DNA of 33,203 bases from a virus, in IMG/VR virus record IMGVR_UViG_3300030103_001532, positions 1 to 33,203 of that record; one strand, written 5' to 3'. Positions 16,901-23,752 of this stretch are shown here, piece after piece (position 1 is the stretch's first letter; every line of letters begins with the position of its first letter). Under the pieces are notes generated by a model that had not been told where the DNA came from, searched no databases, and was given only the letters and a program-made list of their open reading frames with translations. The position numbers were made by a program, and so were the translations under genes.

Positions 16901-18389
16901 AATAATAAAAGGTTTAGCCTTATCTAATTTACTTAACAAACAACCTATGCCTGACAACTTATTAAAAGGAAGATATCAAGTATTAGATATAGGAGGAACA
17001 GAAGGAACATGGGCAAAAGCATTAGCTAAAAATAATCCAAACTTTTATGTAGAAGTGTTAGACCCATTAAAAAAAGCACAAGATGTATTTGAAGAAGGTG
17101 AATTAGTTACTAATGCAATATTTAGAAGAGAAGCATTTAGTTATGTATTAGATGACCAAGATAAAATATTTGATGCTAAAGCATTTCAACCTGTAAGATT
17201 TGCTGTATTTAATGAAGTAGATAAATATGATGTAGTACATGAGTCTATGGCATTTCAATTTATGGATAAAAATAGAGCAGAACAAATTAAATTTATAAAA
17301 GAAAACTTGTTAAATGAAAATGGAATAATAATAATAGAAGAAAAATTTGCTAACAATGATGCAATATACAAAGCTAATGAAGAATTAAAAAATACTTTTA
17401 AATCTAAATACTATACACCAGAACAGTTACAAGATAAAAAATTTAATGTATTGCTAGATATGGAAGCTAATCAAGTATCTGTACAAGAGATAGAAAAAAT
17501 ACTAGGTGAAAATTTTGCTAATGTAGAACAATACTGGGATGCAGGTAACTTTAAAGGATATATAGCATCTGACAGTGATGTGGTAAATCAATTTGTACCA
17601 GAGATAAACAATTTAGAAGTATCATTAACTAATCACAGATTCTCTACAGCACCAACAGAAAAAGAAATAAAAGTTGCTGTGCAAAATAAAATGCAACAAG
17701 GTGGTACTGATAGCAAACTAGCTGCACAACTAGCACAAGAAACAGTTGCTAAAAATCCAAAGTTATACAATACATTAGCTAAAACTCTTACACGATTTGG
17801 TGTACTAGGTGGAACTGCATTAGCAGGATTAGGTAAAATAGCACCTGCATTAGCACCAGGAGATGTTGCTATAGAAAAAGCTATAGAAAAAGCAGTTCCA
17901 TATTTAGATGATGCAGCATCTAAATTAGGTTTTGGTAGATTAAAATTTGGTAACATATTGCCAACATACATAGCTTACGAAATAGGAGTAGCATTAGCTG
18001 ATGTTGCACAAGCAGCGTTATATGCAGATTCATCTGCTTACAAATACAGAGAAGGTGGTGCTGTGTATAACGAATTACGACAACCAGAGTTAGATGCTAC
18101 AGGAAAACCAGTTAAAGTATTAGGTATGTCTGCATATGATTATTTTCAAACACCGCCAGGTAAAAAACAACTAGAAGAGTTTGATTTTGGTAGTCAGTTT
18201 ATGAATGAATTAGACCAAGAAAAAATATCTAAATATTCACCAGGATGGGGTTTAACAAAAGGTTTAATGTTTTTAATAGGTGAAGCGTACAAATCTGGTA
18301 CAGACCAAACCACTAGCGATTATACTACAAAACTTAAGGAAAATCCTGCTAGTATATATAATGCAGGATTTACAGGAAGCAATAAATAA
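13944..18389 (+). CDS. Polyvalent effector: GNAT-like, two ART-like, methyltransferase domains
   Basis: This 1481-residue protein is a string of enzyme-like modules. At 40-100 is a GNAT acetyltransferase-like fold with the CoA loop QKKGIG (65-70). At 170-345 is an ADP-ribosyltransferase-like domain (YRAT with R180, SYFS 209-212, ExE at E320/E322). Residues 371-604 are an unknown acidic region. At 795-880 is a second ART-like domain (LWRGG with R807, SMS 819-821, EQE 867-869). At 1010-1215 is a class I methyltransferase (VLDIGGTEG 1013-1021, D1040, YDVVHESM 1095-1102, NGIIIIEE 1126-1133). At 1285-1360 are Ala/Gly-rich hydrophobic helices. DTPTNVVDD occurs at 146, 362 and 605. It sits inside the virion block, so delivery with the DNA is inferred, by analogy with T4 Alt. 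Confidence 0.75.
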   Translation: MAEDNTIKLVDDFVNYIRDKYKEHFITNFDSMFGPVEETEAGFNMFVKEDGTVLADRLYLKPESQKKGIGTSIVQEMFDWSNKNNQPFEFILMAGYEDLSSPSKTVQTQKAFQEKLKDVPGLEAFPSEQGLLDTNITTYKYTPQLDTPTNVVDDFVITQDRFGRDVTVPVDNNGNIILYRATDDPNRIIDSDFRPLSRDKGSVGLGQQSYFSPNPMYSHKYQSSGRKNYKFATQIKPNQILPTDDIVKNYPELVNALNIPEEFTNQNWRQLVNDNKAMIAMGYETGGKRFFNDNIQTFINNGIQAFGSGSTGTGGQTFIEYEIIPLVKEGDTLGIKPIATLQTKEGFAAGKVPEAFTETLLDTPTNVVDDIKATMIGYENQVEAFKNLDKNVIGELPVEKNSELFSQNILERPDNISYDEFIKNYPVEELGPIPFYEGKGDTLTPDDLLREQSGTGYQLKEGVTPEEFRKSLDNFIEQIDNPHIKEGLLSRYRKYDKLSEGIVDQTVKSRILGAVNQDVFYDVIAFNDDLYTTKKTEDMAIVFDGWTEPTPFEDMALAEMEDWDWVLDEQGNKVEPIDPRKNIQGMDKYDRTLNGYYKYYTDIPDTPTNVVDDAPLLETRFNYTSDVLDVPVGEIDEWADDVIKPNKVFNPDSFTRYTREGKEYIWNRTTSFDAKELYERILKNRASDEDITKFFIYLASHSPSTAYAHKPYFQADALSDIVKIGIFSDKPITEVIPMGVFNDEAFFLDRLQSRNSELGPEINKVLVELVTEQGQFTNLKERMRNVIIDAHNKIYKNNPNDYFVLWRGGKLNRFYPWQSMSKSPSSAQAVSYQMNQLYGAGDTVETYLIHKNNMIDLDALGLSFSNEQEIIVLAEAANKPSAKLEQVLIQDDVNRINVSDLPKNGFEIENISKPLADAGQASQDFFDDVVKGINEKYRPKSAYEQIIDLNNPDIYKWQDDYNKLVKEGGNFNQHIFTSIPTFYETQIIKGLALSNLLNKQPMPDNLLKGRYQVLDIGGTEGTWAKALAKNNPNFYVEVLDPLKKAQDVFEEGELVTNAIFRREAFSYVLDDQDKIFDAKAFQPVRFAVFNEVDKYDVVHESMAFQFMDKNRAEQIKFIKENLLNENGIIIIEEKFANNDAIYKANEELKNTFKSKYYTPEQLQDKKFNVLLDMEANQVSVQEIEKILGENFANVEQYWDAGNFKGYIASDSDVVNQFVPEINNLEVSLTNHRFSTAPTEKEIKVAVQNKMQQGGTDSKLAAQLAQETVAKNPKLYNTLAKTLTRFGVLGGTALAGLGKIAPALAPGDVAIEKAIEKAVPYLDDAASKLGFGRLKFGNILPTYIAYEIGVALADVAQAALYADSSAYKYREGGAVYNELRQPELDATGKPVKVLGMSAYDYFQTPPGKKQLEEFDFGSQFMNELDQEKISKYSPGWGLTKGLMFLIGEAYKSGTDQTTSDYTTKLKENPASIYNAGFTGSNK
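14379..14405 (+). repeat. Inter-domain repeat, copy 1 (DTPTNVVDD)
   Basis: These 27 bases encode DTPTNVVDD (residues 146-154) at the border between the GNAT-like and first ART-like domains. They differ from copies 2 and 3 by a single base (GTT against GTA). Confidence 0.85.
15027..15053 (+). repeat. Inter-domain repeat, copy 2 (DTPTNVVDD)
   Basis: The 27 bases encode residues 362-370, just after the first ART-like domain. The sequence is identical to copy 3 and starts 648 bases after copy 1, so the intervening module is an in-frame unit of 216 codons. Confidence 0.85.
15756..15782 (+). repeat. Inter-domain repeat, copy 3 (DTPTNVVDD)
   Basis: The 27 bases encode residues 605-613 before the second ART-like domain. 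This copy starts 729 bases after copy 2, marking a 243-codon module. No further copy is seen before the methyltransferase. Confidence 0.85.
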
Positions 18390-19579
18390 TGAGTAATTTT
18401 AATCCAGAGTATATAGAATCAGATGAGGTCATACAAGTAGATGGCGAATACTATGGAATATTTAATGTTGCAGGACCAGAATACAGTTTACCGCTTGTTG
18501 TTTTTATAGACTCTAATAATTACTTTACTAATGGTCAACCTCCTACAGGAATACAATCATTTACAAAAGAAGAATGGGAAAATGCAAACGAAAGATTGTT
18601 TGTACCAGTATTAAATTATTCACAGCTACAAGACCCAGATGACAGAAATTGGTCAGATATAGAAACTATATTAGAAAAGAATATAGATAGAAGTGCTGCT
18701 ATATCAGGTAACTGGGTGTATGAAGAGGATATTGTAAAACTATATGCTTCTTCTGCACTTACAGGTATTCCAGTAACACCAGAGGAAATAGAAAATACAC
18801 CTTATTATTTAAACACAACAACACAAGAAAGAAATTTTATACAACTTAAATTACTTGCACCAGACAGAGCAGATGCACAGTTAGCACAGAACAAAGAAAA
18901 CTTTAATGTTGATTTAAATGGTTTGGGTATAACTGGTTCTGGTTTTAATGCTTTGTCATCACAACTAGCATTAGATATTACATCAGGCAAAATGATAGAA
19001 GGTCAAGCTATGAGTAGTGCTAAAGCATTTGAAATTATGTCATTGTTATCTGATTCTTATTATAGAAAAATGTCAGGCGGTGATGATGCAGTTCCTGAAT
19101 CATATAGACAATATATAGGTATGATTGATGAAACAAAGACAGGAGAACTAGCAGCTAAAAATATTATTACTGACATAATGGGTGCAAGTGCATTAGATGG
19201 TTATATAGAATCAGGACAACTAGAAAAGTATGCAGGTATGTTAAGACTAGATGCACTTACAGAATCTAATGTGCAAGAAGAAAAAATAAGAACAGAGCTA
19301 CAAGCTGCACATGATAAAGTTTATCCACATTTCTCTGGTTCTAAACATAGCACATGGTCTGCACCATTGTATAACTATGGATTTAACATAACTAAACAAG
19401 CACCAAACAAAGAGTTTAAATCATATATGGATAATTTAGCTAAAGATTTTAAAGGTGATTACACAATCATAGGTAAGCAAGTAAGAAACGATTACCAGAA
19501 TACACCAGGTGTACAACAAGATATACTTAGTGGTATGGCAGGTAATTTTAAACAAGATTTATCAGCAGCATTTAGTTAG
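18389..19579 (+). CDS. Virion protein, 396 aa, unknown
   Basis: The gene overlaps the polyvalent gene's stop by one base (TAATG). The N-terminal 60 residues look like beta-strands (VIQVDGEYYGIFNVAGPEYSLPLVVFI). The rest is mostly helical and acidic, with a central Ala/Ser-rich section (LSSQLALDITSGKMIEGQAMSS) and a C-terminus ending MAGNFKQDLSAAFS. There is no signal, catalytic motif or cysteine. Being in the same coupled block, it is likely an internal or ejection component, but this is location-based only. Confidence 0.65.
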   Translation: MSNFNPEYIESDEVIQVDGEYYGIFNVAGPEYSLPLVVFIDSNNYFTNGQPPTGIQSFTKEEWENANERLFVPVLNYSQLQDPDDRNWSDIETILEKNIDRSAAISGNWVYEEDIVKLYASSALTGIPVTPEEIENTPYYLNTTTQERNFIQLKLLAPDRADAQLAQNKENFNVDLNGLGITGSGFNALSSQLALDITSGKMIEGQAMSSAKAFEIMSLLSDSYYRKMSGGDDAVPESYRQYIGMIDETKTGELAAKNIITDIMGASALDGYIESGQLEKYAGMLRLDALTESNVQEEKIRTELQAAHDKVYPHFSGSKHSTWSAPLYNYGFNITKQAPNKEFKSYMDNLAKDFKGDYTIIGKQVRNDYQNTPGVQQDILSGMAGNFKQDLSAAFS

Positions 19580-19587
19580 GAGAAATT

Positions 19588-20832
19588 ATGGAGTGGTGGC
19601 AAATATTAGGATATGGTAGCGAAGATGAAGCTATTGCTAGAGGTGAGTCAGAAGAAATATTTTTAAAGACTAGACAACCTGAACCATTAGATACAAGAAG
19701 TCAATTAGAAATAGAAACAGATTTAATTACAGAAAAAGTTGAAGGTTATACACCACCAGGTGAAATACAAAACATTGTTACAGGTGGTGGTCAGGTTACT
19801 AAATATATCATTGTACAAGGACCTGGTGGAAGATATGTAAAACAAGAGGATGCTGCAGGTACATACACAGATGCAACAGTACAAGCAGAAATAGATAGAC
19901 TTAATAAACAAAGAGATGGAAGATTATTAGAAGAAAGACTTAACGCTGCACAACAAAGCGTACAAGTATATACACCACAAACTGTAGAAGTACCATATGA
20001 ACCAGTAGAATCACCAAGTCTTACAACTAAAGAAGAAGCTAAATTAAGATTTCCATATTTAGATGAAAGATTAATTGATGTATATGTACAAGGTTACATA
20101 GACACTGGTAGCAGTGAACTAGCACTACTACAGATGCGTTCAGACCCAATGATGGAAACTGTTTACCCTGGCATTAGAAAAGAAGATAATTCACTTCGTA
20201 TGACAGAACAAGAATACATTGTTGCAAAAGAGTTTATGCAATTAGAACTAAGAAACTACAATTTAAATCCACAAGTATTTGATGCAGACATTGTAGAAGC
20301 TATATCTGGTGATGTATCACCTGCAGAGTTTGCAGAGAGATTACAAGTAGGTTATCAAAATATTGTACAAAATATACCACAAGTTAAAGAAGTGTATCTT
20401 AGAGAGTTTAATTTAGATTTAAATGAAGAATCTATATTTGGTATGTTTATATCACCTAAATTAAATACATCAGTATTAGAAAATCAAATAAGACAAAGTC
20501 AGATTATGGCAGAAGCAGAAGTAGCATTAGGTACATCTGCACTTACAACACAAGTAGCTAGAGGGTTACAACAACAAGGATTAACACAAGCACAAGCTAG
20601 AAGAGGATTTCAAGCTGCATCTACAGTATTACCTGGACTATCAGGCGGTGCAGAGAGATTTGGTAGAGGTGAAGTAACATCTACAGGATATGTACAAGCT
20701 ACTGAATTAGGGCAACAATCAGAAGCACAGAGAATAGGTAGAATACAAGCACAAATTGCATCAGCATCAGCAGCACAAGCAGGTGCAGCTACATTACGAA
20801 CAGGTGAAGTTGTAGGATTAGAAGAATCATAA
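19588..20832 (+). CDS. Virion protein, 414 aa, Ala/Gln-rich C-terminus
   Basis: A strong AGGAGA (19578-19583) overlaps the previous stop and sits four bases before the ATG. The middle has a patterned helical region (LDERLIDVYVQGYIDTGS, MRSDPMMETVYPGIRK, EFAERLQVGYQNIVQNIPQV) that I associate with conserved internal virion proteins of marine phages, without a firm family name. The C-terminal 90 residues are Ala/Gln/Gly-rich helix (QARRGFQAASTVLPGLSGG...QIASASAAQAGAATLR), suited to coiled or membrane-surface association. It is the last gene of the large block. A promoter and structured leader follow its stop. Confidence 0.7.
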   Translation: MEWWQILGYGSEDEAIARGESEEIFLKTRQPEPLDTRSQLEIETDLITEKVEGYTPPGEIQNIVTGGGQVTKYIIVQGPGGRYVKQEDAAGTYTDATVQAEIDRLNKQRDGRLLEERLNAAQQSVQVYTPQTVEVPYEPVESPSLTTKEEAKLRFPYLDERLIDVYVQGYIDTGSSELALLQMRSDPMMETVYPGIRKEDNSLRMTEQEYIVAKEFMQLELRNYNLNPQVFDADIVEAISGDVSPAEFAERLQVGYQNIVQNIPQVKEVYLREFNLDLNEESIFGMFISPKLNTSVLENQIRQSQIMAEAEVALGTSALTTQVARGLQQQGLTQAQARRGFQAASTVLPGLSGGAERFGRGEVTSTGYVQATELGQQSEAQRIGRIQAQIASASAAQAGAATLRTGEVVGLEES

Positions 20833-20852
20833 ACTTGCACTTTACAATTATC

Positions 20853-20861
20853 TGTTATACT
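20853..20861 (+). promoter_or_regulatory. Extended -10 promoter for scaffold/capsid genes
   Basis: TGTTATACT fits TG-x-TATACT (-10 at 20856-20861), with only a weak TTGCAC upstream. It lies 21 bases past the stop of the previous gene. Transcription would begin near 20868, giving a leader of about 150 bases before the ATG at 21018. A separate promoter for the scaffold and capsid pair makes sense because capsid is needed in most copies. Confidence 0.5.
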
Positions 20862-20877
20862 AAATATTGACCCTGTA

Positions 20878-20946
20878 GACAGGTCTGGGGGTTAAACTAG
20901 ACCTTCATTTTGTAATCGGTCTTGATGCCTACTGACAAGACCTGTC
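20878..20946 (+). other. Structured leader with mutually exclusive stems
   Basis: Two compact stems can form: 20881-20886 with 20899-20904 (6 bp, 12-base loop) and 20918-20924 with 20936-20942 (7 bp, 11-base loop). Alternatively GACAGGTCT at 20878-20886 pairs perfectly over nine bases with AGACCTGTC at 20938-20946, breaking both. Such a switchable fold lies in the only long intergenic gap (20833-21017) and would be in the 5' leader of scaffold/capsid mRNA. It may stabilise the message or regulate it. No known riboswitch is recognised. Confidence 0.5.
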
Positions 20947-20977
20947 AAATAAAAACAGTAGTGTAAGACAAAAATGC

Positions 20978-20997
20978 AGAGGTTACTCTACACCTCT
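20978..20997 (+). promoter_or_regulatory. Short hairpin before the scaffold start
   Basis: AGAGGT (20978-20983) pairs with ACCTCT (20992-20997) around an eight-base loop, followed by an A-run rather than a T-run, so it is not a forward terminator. It ends 20 bases before the ATG at 21018 and may shape access to the weak AGAAG ribosome site. Confidence 0.35.
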
Positions 20998-21017
20998 TGT
21001 AAAAAAATGTAGAAGAA

Positions 21018-21470
21018 ATGGACAATAGAATAATGACAGAAGAACTAAACAACTCTGACACAGGCGATAAGAATTGGAAAGAGATGAGAGAAAAACTTTC
21101 ACTCTACGAATCTAAAATTGCAGAATACGAAGGTAAAGAAAGACAACAAGTTTTTAACGAAGCAGGTCTTGACACTACTAAAGGTGTTGGAAAAGCAGTT
21201 GAGATGATGTACGAAGGCGATTTAACTGTAGAAGGAATCCAGGAATACGCATCACAAGAATTTCAAGTTGAGTTTGGGAATCAAGACAGATTACAAGAAA
21301 ATGTAGAACAAAGTCAAGAGAAACTAAACAACATACAGAAAAATTCTGTTGTAGATTTATACAACACAGATGTAGTATCACAGGTTAAAGAAATAGAAAA
21401 ATCAGGAAATGTGCGTAACTCAATAGCTGCCAAGCTCTCTGTTATAGAAGAAGCAAAAAAGAACAGCTAA
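21018..21470 (+). CDS. Scaffolding protein (probable)
   Basis: This 150-residue, highly charged, almost wholly helical protein (KEMREKLSLYESKIAEYEGKER; QEKLNNIQKN; KLSVIEEAKKNS) lies directly before the major capsid gene, the usual place and composition of a scaffold that shapes the procapsid and then leaves. The start is either 21018 (weak AGAAG upstream) or the in-frame ATG at 21033. No protease domain is visible in it or nearby, so scaffold removal would not need cleavage by a recognised phage enzyme. The basic C-terminal helix would be the capsid-binding end, by analogy with other scaffolds. Confidence 0.72.
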   Translation: MDNRIMTEELNNSDTGDKNWKEMREKLSLYESKIAEYEGKERQQVFNEAGLDTTKGVGKAVEMMYEGDLTVEGIQEYASQEFQVEFGNQDRLQENVEQSQEKLNNIQKNSVVDLYNTDVVSQVKEIEKSGNVRNSIAAKLSVIEEAKKNS

Positions 21471-21527
21471 GTAGTATCTTTTACTTCTTCTAAACCAATA
21501 AAACAATTTATATAGGAGAAGATTAAA

Positions 21528-22652
21528 ATGGCAAGTATTTCGTTAACAAACGATACAATATATGCACAAAATATCAATAACTTTGCAGGTGAATTGTTTA
21601 AAGTTGGCGGTCAAAGAACACCTTTGCTTTCAGCAGTTGGTGGTTTGAATGGTGGTAAAGTACTTAATTCTACATATTGGCAAGTCCAAGTAGAAGATAG
21701 TGCAATCATTAATTCAGAACCAACTAAAGGAAAAGAAGGTAACTCACCTACAGAATATCTTGGAAGAGATAGAAGTGCATTTACATATGTAACTCAAATT
21801 TTCCATAAAGGTGTACAAATGACCTACACAGCTTTAGCATCCACAGGAAATCAAAATCCTTTCACACTTAGTGCTAATGTTGTCAACCAATCAGATGGTG
21901 ATGGAACAACAACAGCAGGTGCTGCACAAGGACTATTTGGTGGCTCACCAGTAAATGATGAATTTGCATTACAGCTTGAAAAAGCATTAGAAAAAGTAGC
22001 AAAAGAAGCAGAATGGTTCGCATTCAATGGTTCTTTCTCTGATGGTGCTAATACCACCCCAGGTGATGGAACTAGAGAAATGTGGGGAATAGACCATTGG
22101 GTTAGTCAAAGCAAGAACGCTAACAATACTGTAGCTGCATCTGCAAACCCACTAGGCGGTAATTGTTTTTACAATGATGCCGCAGGAGATGGTTCAGGTT
22201 CAGCAAGAGTGCTTTCTTTTGATGCAATAGCAGGTGCTATGAAGAGATTATATGATGCTCATGCACCACTAAAGCAACCAGTTCTATGTGTAAGTCCAAA
22301 ACAACTTTTGGACCTTAACACAGAACTTATTGGTGGTAATGTCGGAATAACAGGTGCAATCATTCCTAGAGATAGAAATGTTGCAGGAATTGACATTGAT
22401 ACAGTAGTAACCCCATTTGGTTCTATTGGATTAATGGTCATTGACCCTGACATTATGCCTGCAGGTTCTTCATTCATCTTAGACATGGCTTACATACAAC
22501 CAGTATTTACCAACATCCCAGGATTTGGTACTGTGTTCGTTCGTGACCTTGACCAAGATGCAAATGCAAGAATTGGTAAAGCAATTTATATGGAGATGGG
22601 ATTTGAATTTGGTCCTCCTTCATACCACTGCAAGATTCAAGCAGTAGCTTAA
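21528..22652 (+). CDS. Major capsid protein
   Basis: This 374-residue protein has the best ribosome site in the window, AGGAGAAG at 21514-21521. It begins ASISLTNDTIYAQNINNFAGELF, followed by GGQRTPLLSAVGGLNGGK. The latter resembles the TPFLSxxGG start of HK97-fold capsids of the SU10/DUF5309 type. Later blocks fit an HK97-like core (MKRLYDAHAPLKQPVLCVSPKQLLDL, and VVTPFGSIGLMVIDPDIMPAG, FILDMAYIQPVF). The end MEMGFEFGPPSYHCKI is also typical. Codon choice is somewhat less AT-biased than its neighbours (more C-ending codons), as expected of a highly expressed gene. A terminator follows. Confidence 0.88.
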   Translation: MASISLTNDTIYAQNINNFAGELFKVGGQRTPLLSAVGGLNGGKVLNSTYWQVQVEDSAIINSEPTKGKEGNSPTEYLGRDRSAFTYVTQIFHKGVQMTYTALASTGNQNPFTLSANVVNQSDGDGTTTAGAAQGLFGGSPVNDEFALQLEKALEKVAKEAEWFAFNGSFSDGANTTPGDGTREMWGIDHWVSQSKNANNTVAASANPLGGNCFYNDAAGDGSGSARVLSFDAIAGAMKRLYDAHAPLKQPVLCVSPKQLLDLNTELIGGNVGITGAIIPRDRNVAGIDIDTVVTPFGSIGLMVIDPDIMPAGSSFILDMAYIQPVFTNIPGFGTVFVRDLDQDANARIGKAIYMEMGFEFGPPSYHCKIQAVA

Positions 22653-22669
22653 AAAGTAATTACAAGATT

Positions 22670-22696
22670 AGGGTGGAACTCCACCTCCACCCTTTT
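22670..22696 (+). terminator. Terminator after the capsid gene
   Basis: AGGGTGGA (22670-22677) pairs with TCCACCCT (22686-22693) over eight base pairs around an eight-base loop, followed by TTTT. It lies 18 bases past the capsid stop and would isolate capsid mRNA from the tail operon, whose promoter comes within ten bases. Confidence 0.75.
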
Positions 22697-22700
22697 CTTG

Positions 22701-22709
22701 TGGTATAGT
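22701..22709 (+). promoter_or_regulatory. Extended -10 promoter giving a leaderless tail mRNA
   Basis: TGGTATAGT (TATAGT at 22704-22709) lies only eight bases before the ATG at 22718, so the predicted first base of the mRNA is at or within a base or two of the start codon. No ribosome site exists between. The surrounding TTGTGGTATAGT nearly repeats the promoter at 88-96. Confidence 0.6.
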
Positions 22710-22717
22710 TTTATATT

Positions 22718-23752
22718 ATGAGTACAAATATAGGAAATTTAATAGATAGAATATATCGTGAGTACCTAGAACCAAATGATGACATTCAATCATTTTCTGT
22801 TTTAAGAGGAACATTAGCTGCAGATGCAACAGCAACAACTGTAGAATACGAATCAGATTATTTAACTTCAGAAGAAGAGGACATGCTAGAGCCAGGTGCT
22901 GTAGTAGAAGTAAACAGAGAATTAATGTTAGTTACTGCACTAAATACATCAGCAGAACAGCTAACAGTCAAAAGAGCTTTTAGAGGTACAACATTAGCTG
23001 CACACGCAGTAGATGATATTATTCGTGTAAATCCAGTCTTTCCTAGAAACACAGTATTTGATGCTGTGTCAGACCAAATACACAATTTATATCCAACATT
23101 GTTTGCAGTAGAAACTAAAACTGTAATTGCTAGTGATGGATATACATTACTTGGTACACATGATGCACCAGGCAGTAATAATTATTTAGTATCAGTGTTA
23201 AAAGCAATATCACAATATACAGATTTTTCTTCTGGTTCAGACCAAACTGGTGTTGTATTTCAACCTGTGTCTGTACAATTAATTACATTACCTAATCCTT
23301 TTACATACACAGATAGTAATGGAACTGAAAGAACAATTACATACACCGCAGGACCAAGCGTAGTTAATGCTTTACAGTTTTATTCAATATCACAAGGTCA
23401 TACTGTGTATGTAACATTTAAGAAAAAATTTTTAGATGTAAAAGATTATGACACTGATGGAGATATAGAAGATACAACACTTGCAGAAGTAGGTTTAGAA
23501 ACAGAGTATGAACCTATTGTTATGGCAGGTGTAGCAGCACAGTTAGTATCAGGTAGAGATATACCTGCAGTCACAGTAGAAAATATTACACAATCAATGC
23601 AACTTAATAACTTTCCAGTAGGTTCAGCATCATCTGTCAGAAATTCATTATTACAATATCAACAAGTATTAATACAACAAGCTAGAAAAAATTTAAGAGC
23701 AAGATACCCTGAAGCAGTAGAAATTAATGGTGTTAACTCAGGGGTACAATAA
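22718..23752 (+). CDS. Head-tail connector/adaptor protein
   Basis: This 344-residue protein is the first of the tail genes right after capsid, the slot of adaptor or tail-tube A proteins of short-tailed phages. The N-terminus is helical (IGNLIDRIYREYLEPND). A beta domain follows (AVVEVNRELMLVTAL...LTVKRAFRGTTLAAHAVDDIIRVNP, residues 68-109), then a helix NTVFDAVSDQIHNLYPTLF. A late helical pair (VMAGVAAQLVSG, QYQQVLIQQARKNLRARYP) resembles the connector's ring-forming helices. The start is chosen at 22718, where a leaderless mRNA is predicted. The stop overlaps the next ATG. Confidence 0.68.
   Translation: MSTNIGNLIDRIYREYLEPNDDIQSFSVLRGTLAADATATTVEYESDYLTSEEEDMLEPGAVVEVNRELMLVTALNTSAEQLTVKRAFRGTTLAAHAVDDIIRVNPVFPRNTVFDAVSDQIHNLYPTLFAVETKTVIASDGYTLLGTHDAPGSNNYLVSVLKAISQYTDFSSGSDQTGVVFQPVSVQLITLPNPFTYTDSNGTERTITYTAGPSVVNALQFYSISQGHTVYVTFKKKFLDVKDYDTDGDIEDTTLAEVGLETEYEPIVMAGVAAQLVSGRDIPAVTVENITQSMQLNNFPVGSASSVRNSLLQYQQVLIQQARKNLRARYPEAVEINGVNSGVQ

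Noticed and set aside
20862-20946. Possible tRNA in the intergenic leader
   Set aside because: The stems do not make a cloverleaf: there is no acceptor stem, no proper T arm, and the alternative pairings conflict.
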